Shown: positions 58,830-64,000 of the stretch, piece by piece
Numbering within the stretch: position 1 is the stretch's first letter
How the letters are laid out: each line of letters starts with the position of its first letter
NCBI RefSeq assembly: GCF_007565055.1
Contig: NC_044562.1
Coordinates: forward strand, 59,219,386 to 59,283,385
DNA length: 64,000 bases
Reading direction: 5' to 3'
Source of the DNA: Rhinopithecus roxellana
Lineage: Eukaryota > Chordata > Mammalia > Primates > Cercopithecidae
The notes under the pieces: generated by a model
What the model was told of the DNA's origin: nothing
Seen by the model: the letters and a program-made list of their open reading frames with translations, nothing else
Databases searched by the model: none
Translations under genes and position numbers: made by a program

Positions 58830-60129
58830 CTTATTGATTGAGGAGAGATCTTCAAAACCTCCACCCACAAGACCACAGGGCAGCCTAGCCAGCATGACTA
58901 ACCTCCTCAGAAGGCTAAGAAACACCAGCATCTAGCAAGGGCATTTATTTAAGAAATAATTCTGCAAAAACAGAAATTACCTACAGAGGGGAGAGGCAAA
59001 TCATATCAAATGTCTTCCCAGACCAGTGCTGGATTCTTCCAGTGCCAGGTGCACAGGTGGGGGCTTTGCCTGGTGAGAGCCTTGGGCTGCATCTGCACAG
59101 GGCCACCAGTTCCCCTCTCACCAACGCAGCATTTCCTCCCAACGAATCAACTCACATGTGTGTCACTGACCCAACCCCTCGTTGTCCCGGCATTCTCAGG
59201 AGGCCGATGCTGAGACTTGACTTCATGTTGGACATTTGCACCTCCCTGATGTTCCAAATGGTCCATTCGCAGTTCGAGCGCTGACATTAATCCAGCCACT
59301 TCTTTGTTTTCCTTCCTCTCAGATCTACAGATAGAACCTTGTAAAGCGCCATGACAGTTGGCTTGCATTTGTAAGCAGTAATTAGCTATCAAATCCTTTG
59401 TGAATCTGTGTCGAGAATAAAAGAATTCAAAACACCAAGGTTCCTTCTAGGAGCAGGAGTCTTTGTCTTCTCCTCTGCCCTCGTGTTTTGGAGAGCGCTC
59501 TCGTCCTGACTGTGCTCTGTAGGAACGAGTTGTTATCAAGAGGGCACACACTGGGTAGGACCTTCAAGAGCAATGGACAAAAACACAGTGTTTCAGGGTA
59601 AGAGCGCGGATTTATAGGCAAAATGCAGCTATTCTCAGAGTCTTCAATAAAGATATACAACCTGAACAAAAGGTAAGTATTTCACTCCATCTATGAAAGC
59701 CTGTGAAATTTATTTTTTGCAAGCTTTTACAGTCCATGGCCTTCCCATTCAATCTGGAATAATAGCACTGAATTGAGCTGTAAAAGCTTCCGAAGTTTGA
59801 AGCCTTTTGACAAGTTAATTTAGCAGTATGGTAAAAAGTTTTTCCCCAAGATAGAATAAAGCCATCATATCATGAAAGTAGCAGTCATCCCGAGGCAAGA
59901 AAACACCATTAGGATTCGAAATGATGTGCTTTATGGAGATAGTTTGTGGTTTCGTGTAATCTACTATCAATATTTCAGGAGAAGGATGTTCCACTCATCA
60001 GTCAGCCAGAAGTCAATATCTCCACTTAAAACCAACACCCAGGGGCCAGACCACATATATCTTTTATTGGAAAAATAACATTTGCTATGTAGTCTCCCTT
60101 TCTTCAGTTTTTTAGATTCTAATTGAGGT
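58830..60129. other. Unique sequence, no gene recognised; possible conserved non-coding DNA
   Basis: It is repeat-free as far as I can see. The stretch 59330-59420 contains a homeodomain-type TAATTAG site (AGCAGTAATTAGCTATCAAA, 59376). Frames are short on both strands. Confidence 0.35.
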
Positions 60130-60210
60130 GTGTGCGTGTGTGTGTGTGTGTGTGCCTGTGTATATGTAAATATATATAAATATATACACGCGCACACACA
60201 CACATATAAA
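60130..60210. repeat. TG / AT / CA microsatellite with inverted symmetry
   Basis: A TGTGTGCG(TG)n run is followed by ATATATAAATATATA and then ACACGCGCACACACACACA. The right half is complementary to the left, so the tract can fold back on itself. Confidence 0.9.
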
Positions 60211-61845
60211 ACAAATAAGTCTTTCTTTTTCTAGGAAAAAAACAAGGAAAAGAAAGAGGCAATCTTTCCTTTGTCTCCCCTACACACACATATCGACCAC
60301 CCACCCTTTCCTCAGCGGCTGGGATGCCCATCTAAGTGAAAGAGAATGAGCTCAGCTACTTTCTTTACACAAAATGAAAGCCCAGTTGAGGGTTGTTTGT
60401 TTGCTTGTTTGTAAAAATTAAAGTAACTCAAAGTGCCTGGTTCCTATTTGGCCATAGGAGGACAAGAAAGGAAACAGAATTACCGTCTCCCCTCCAGCAT
60501 CTCTGTGGTGATTGCAGAGAATCTTTGGGGAAGGAAAAGAGTCACCTATAAACAGAATGAATGGTACAGATCCAGCTTTGTCATGATGGGGGAAAAAAGC
60601 CAAGAAAAATTAATTATATTTAACAAAGAAATGCTTCAGATGCCATTTGGTCTTGTGCCCTGAATATAAATCTCCAAATGTTTCTCGCTTGAATATTTTA
60701 GTGGGAAAAAATAAAATTAAAATTAAAAAACAGATGCCCTATTATTGTGTTTATATAGTAATTGCATGGGTTGCTTTGAGGTACTCTGTGTAGTTGGGCG
60801 AGTTCAGTACTGGTTTTGGGAACTAAGCCCTGGGGTTTTGGGGTAGAGGATGCCTTGTATAAAATACCTCCAGTGCTAAACACTCCACGTGACTCTCCCA
60901 AGGATAGATTCAAAGGCTTGTACAGCAAGGTGTGGAAACTGTTTCTGAAGGATTCTCACCTTTGGTGTTACAGAGCAGAGAGTGGTTTTCATTTTAATAA
61001 AGGAGTTATTAAATTAGTCCTATCTAGTAATTATTTAATTAGTCCTATCCTACTAATCCATTTTAGAAAGGAGATGTCCAATGGGGGTTGGAACTAAAGA
61101 AAGGAATAACAAAATTTATGGTACTGATTAAAAGCACACTTATGGTTCAGTTAGACCTGGGTCCAGACTCTCTAGCTCTGCCCTTCATAGATGCTTCCCG
61201 GAATAATTCACCCAGCAGCTACTCACTAAATGCCCACTACTTGCTGGGCAGCATCTAAGTGCAAGGGCTTCCGTAGGGAATCGCAGACAGACACAAGTTC
61301 TTTCTTATTTCCCCAAGTCTTCTTGTGCTTGTACGATGTGATGCCAGGAGCACCTGTCTCTCAGGGGGCTGCAAGGGTTGCCATGGGCTTGCCTCAGTGT
61401 CTGTACACACAGTCACTGGTCAGATGTTTAAATTATGATCATGTGGGGCTTTTAATCATCTAATGCTAAAAAACGTCAAGAAATAACAAAGAATATTTCC
61501 ACTTAAAAGTAAAATCCTGATGAAACATGATTTCTCATATTAAGTGCCTTCTTTCTCAACAAAATGAATTCAAAGCATCACAGGGAACTTGAAAAGTAGT
61601 GTTAACTATTTGCCCACACTCACACACATTTATTTGAATTTTCATTATGACATTTTGGAATTTCTTTTGTGTCTTAGAAACTACCTGTTAGTGAAAAATG
61701 TAATTTGATTTTCATATAAAAATAATTTACTTCGATAGTCTCCACAGAATTTAATTCTTAAGACTGATACCTGATGACATTTTATGAGTTTCAATTGTGC
61801 AACTGGCAATGCTTCTAAACAGGATTAAGAAATAACATAGAATTT
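60211..61845. other. Unique AT-rich sequence, no gene recognised
   Basis: A short tandem phrase AATTAGTCCTATC occurs twice (61012 and 61036). An L2-like scrap lies near 61205-61260 (CTACTCACTAAATGCCCACT). The 93-codon plus frame 60816-61097 has no domain. Confidence 0.45.
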
Positions 61846-62440
61846 GGCCAGGTGCTGTGGCTCATGCCTGTAACCCCAGCACTTTTGGAGGCCAAGGCGT
61901 GTAGATCATGTGAGGTCAGGAGTTCAAGACCAGCCTGGCCAACATGGCGAAACCCTGTCTTTACCAAAAATACAAAAGTTAGGCTGGGCGCAGTGGCTCA
62001 AGCCTGTAATCCCAGCACTTTGGGAGGCCGAGACGGGCGGATCACGAGGTCAGGAGATCGAGACCATCCTGGCTAATATGGTGAAACCCTGTCTCTACTT
62101 AAAAATACAAAAAACTAGCCGGGCGACGAGGCGGGCGCCTGTAGTCCCAGCTACTCGGGAGGCTGAGGCAGGAGAATGGCGTAAACCCGGGAGGTGGAGC
62201 TTGCAGTGAGCTGAGATCCGGCCACTGCACTCCAGCCTGGGCGACAGAGCGAGACTCCGTCTCAAAAAAATAAAAATAAAAAAAATAAAATTAACCAAGT
62301 GTAGTGGTGCACGCCTGTAATTCCAGCTACTTGGGAGGCTGAGGCAGACGAATCACTTGAACCTGGGGGGCGGAGTTTGCAGTGAACCCAGATCGCACCC
62401 CTGCACTCCAGACTGGGTGACAGAGTGAGGCTCTGTGTCA
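61846..62440 (+). mobile_element. AluS-like SINE, plus strand, split by a younger Alu
   Basis: The left part (61846-61981) runs from GGCCAGGTGCTGTGGCTCAT to the middle A-rich linker, and the right part (62287-62440) from TTAACCAAGTGTAGTGGTGC to CTCTGTGTCA. The split is at the inner Alu's target. The A tail has become the purine-rich satellite that follows. Confidence 0.93.
61982..62286 (+). mobile_element. Young Alu with Old World monkey (AluYR-like) variants
   Basis: It is full length and close to AluY. It carries GGCTCAAGCCTGTAATCCC, GGCCGAGACGGGCGGATCAC, AACTAGCCGGGCGACGAGGC and GAGATCCGGCCACTGCACTC. I know this set from rhesus-type AluYR subfamilies; human AluY has CTCACGCCTG, GAGGCGGGCGG, ATTAGCCGGGCGTGG and GATCGCGCCACTGC. 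Flanks AAAAGTTA and AAAATTA suggest the target duplication in the older Alu. Confidence 0.9.
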
Positions 62441-62452
62441 GGAAAGAAAGAA

Positions 62453-62501
<49 letters not shown>

Positions 62502-62577
62502 GGAGGGAGGGAGGGAGGGAGGGAGGGAGGGAGGGAGGGAGGGAAGGAAGGAAGGAAGGAAGGAAAGAAGGAAGGAA
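62441..62577. repeat. Purine-only satellite: (AG)n, (GGGA)n, (GGAA)n
   Basis: About 137 bp contain only A and G on the plus strand, in three successive registers. The tract grew from the A tail of the preceding Alu. The minus-strand frame 62438-62761 translates it as proline/serine repeats and is spurious. Confidence 0.97.
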
Positions 62578-62884
62578 ATAGAAATTTTTTGAGGGTCATG
62601 AACTGTGTGAGGTGAGAAAGTTCATCAATGGACAAGAGAGGAGGCGCCAGAGTTGCTTGGCCACTGTGGAAGGTGGGCACTGGGTAAAAAACCACTGGCT
62701 GTTTGAATACTAACAAAATCTTGAAAGAGAAAGATTCTGATCTTTGAACTGTCCTCCACATTTATTTTGTATGTATGTGTGTATCTTATTTTGGATACCA
62801 ATGTTAAATATTCCAAGCTTAGAGAGAAGTAGAAGAGTTAATGACCACATGTGTCCGTGCTTGTTATCATATGTGTCCGTAATC
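62578..62884. other. Unique sequence, no gene recognised
   Basis: Short stretch between the purine satellite and the right-edge L1. Nothing is recognised, although it may include diverged L1 text near its end. Confidence 0.4.
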
Positions 62885-63074
62885 CTTTATTCCTCTTTGT
62901 TGTATAGTGTTCCATTGCATGGATGGACCACTCTGTTTATCCACTCAGTCACTGAAAGACCTTAGAGTTGTTTCCAGTTTGTGGCTATTAGGAATAAAAC
63001 AGCTGCATGTAGATTTTTGTGGAGCACATGTTCTCATTTCTCTAGGGTAAATACAGAGGAACAGGATTGCTGGG

Positions 63075-63711
63075 TGTATTAGTCATCTTCAAGCCTGGGT
63101 GATCTATAAGGAAAAAGAGTTTAATGGACTTACAGTTGCATGTGGCTGGGGAGGCCTCACAATCATCTCGGAAGGTGAAAGGCACGTCTCACATGGTGGC
63201 AGACAAGAAAAGACAGCTTGTGCAGGGAAACTCCCCTTTATAAAACCATCAGGTCGGCCAGGCGTGGTGGCTCAAGCCTGTAATCCCAGCACTTTGGGAG
63301 GCTGAGGTAGGCAGATCACCTGAGGTCGGGAGTTGGAGACCAGCCTGACCAACACGGAGAAACCCGTCTCTACTAAAAATGCAAAATTACCTGGGTGTGG
63401 TGGCGGGCGCCTGTAATCTACTCAGGAGGCAGGGGAATCACTTGAACCTGGGAGGCGGAAGTGGTGGTGAGCCGAGATCATGCCATTGCACTCCAGCCTG
63501 GGCAACAAGAGCAAAACTCCGTCACACACACATACACAGAAAAACACCAAAAACAAAAAAACCATCAGATCTCATGACACTTACTCACTATCACAAGAAC
63601 AGCATGGGAAAGACCCACCCTCGTGATTCAGCTACCTCCCACAGCATGTGGAAACAGTGGGTGCTACAATTCAAGGTGAGATTTGGGTAGGGACACAGCC
63701 AAACCACATCA
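63075..63711 (-). mobile_element. MaLR solo LTR (THE1/MST type), minus strand, itself split by an Alu
   Basis: It begins TGTATTAGTCATC and ends GACACAGCCAAACCACATCA, the antisense of the typical TGATATGGTTTGGCTGTGTC start. Perfect 5-bp target-site duplications CTGGG lie at 63070-63074 and 63712-63716. No internal retroviral region is present. An Alu occupies 63256-63557. Confidence 0.92.
63256..63557 (+). mobile_element. AluS-like SINE inserted in the MaLR LTR
   Basis: It starts GGCCAGGCGTGGTGGCTCAA and ends after CTCCGTCACACACACATACA with a mixed A tail. Near-identical duplications AAAACCATCAG(G/A)T flank it (63242-63254 and about 63558-63570). Confidence 0.94.
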
Positions 63712-64000
63712 CTGGGTCATATATATGGTAGGTGGGTGTTGACCAATGGGAAAAAACTGCAACACAGTAAGATGCCTTTTTTTTGGATTGGCTGCACCAC
63801 CTCGTGTTCCCATCAGCCAGGTGTGAGAGCTGCAGCTGTTCTGCGTCCCCATCAGCATCATCGTCTCCACCGTGTTTTCTTTCAGCCAAGCAGATAGGTG
63901 TGAAGTGGCAGCACATTGTGGTTTGAATTTGCATTTCCCCAATGGCTAATGATATTGAACAGTGATGTCGAATTTGTTAATATTTTCCTTTATGGCTTAT

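Larger units (their letters stand above)
62885..64000 (-). mobile_element. Old L1 LINE, minus strand, split by an LTR; runs off the window
   Basis: Antisense L1 text before the LTR: CATTGCATGGATGGACCACT (62913), GTTGTTTCCAGTTTGTGGCT (62968) and TTTCTCTAGGGTAAATACAG (63037). It resumes after 63716 with CATATATATGGTAGGTGGGT and continues with GCACATTGTGGTTTGAATTT (63912). The interruption is exactly at the CTGGG target. Confidence 0.88.

Noticed and set aside
62438..62761. 107-codon minus frame with Pro/Ser repeats
   Set aside because: Translation of the polypurine satellite.
1..64000. tRNA, rRNA, snRNA or processed-pseudogene copies
   Set aside because: I looked for tRNA-like, 7SL-like (non-Alu), U6-like and poly(A)-ended spliced-gene copies and could not support any. 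A tRNAscan or Rfam run would be decisive.

Overview
This is a primate nuclear genomic window. It contains at least 17 Alu insertions, several decayed L1 LINEs, L2 and MIR fossils, MaLR and ERVL LTRs, hAT and mariner DNA-transposon fossils, and several microsatellites and minisatellites. One Alu (about 61982-62286) carries a set of variants that I associate with the Old World monkey AluYR lineage rather than human AluY: CTCAAGCCTG, GAGACGGGCGG, AACTAGCCGGGCGA and GATCCGGCCACTGC. The best guess is therefore a macaque-, baboon- or vervet-like genome, not human.

No protein-coding gene, tRNA, rRNA or known ncRNA gene could be supported. All open reading frames are short, most overlap repeats or run antisense to one another, and none shows a recognisable domain apart from decayed L1 ORF2 fragments. 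The window looks intergenic or deep-intronic.

Layout. 1-5 kb: mostly unique DNA, a 109-bp tandem duplication, and an L1 3' end whose 3' UTR has expanded into a 20-unit minisatellite, followed by Alus and an antisense L1. 5-13.5 kb: GC-rich unique DNA with L2, MLT2, MLT1 and MER1 fossils. 13.56-14.37 kb: an ~800-bp CA-rich complex satellite. 14.4-25.5 kb: GC-rich, with MIR, MER5, nested MaLR LTRs, a 91% identical inverted repeat and a perfect 41-bp tandem duplication. 26.5-33.6 kb: an AT-rich block of old plus-strand L1 with repeated ORF1-like blocks and one long L1 with ORF1 and ORF2 remnants, pierced by Alus. 33.6-44.5 kb: largely repeat-poor, with a repeat-free stretch at about 38.3-41.7 kb that is the best candidate for conserved regulatory DNA. 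44.6-49.5 kb: three more L1 pieces with Alu and MLT1 insertions and one unexplained ~760-bp insert. 49.5-64 kb: unique DNA with scattered Alus (several nested), a purine-rich satellite, a TG/CA hairpin tract, and at the right edge an L1 split by a MaLR solo LTR that is itself split by an Alu.

There are no operons or pathways here. What the sequence records is a layered history of retrotransposition, tandem duplication and local inversion. I found no evidence for a new biological system. The most checkable oddities are the L1-born minisatellite, the 24-kb inverted repeat, the double Alu insertion at one target site and the lineage-diagnostic AluYR.
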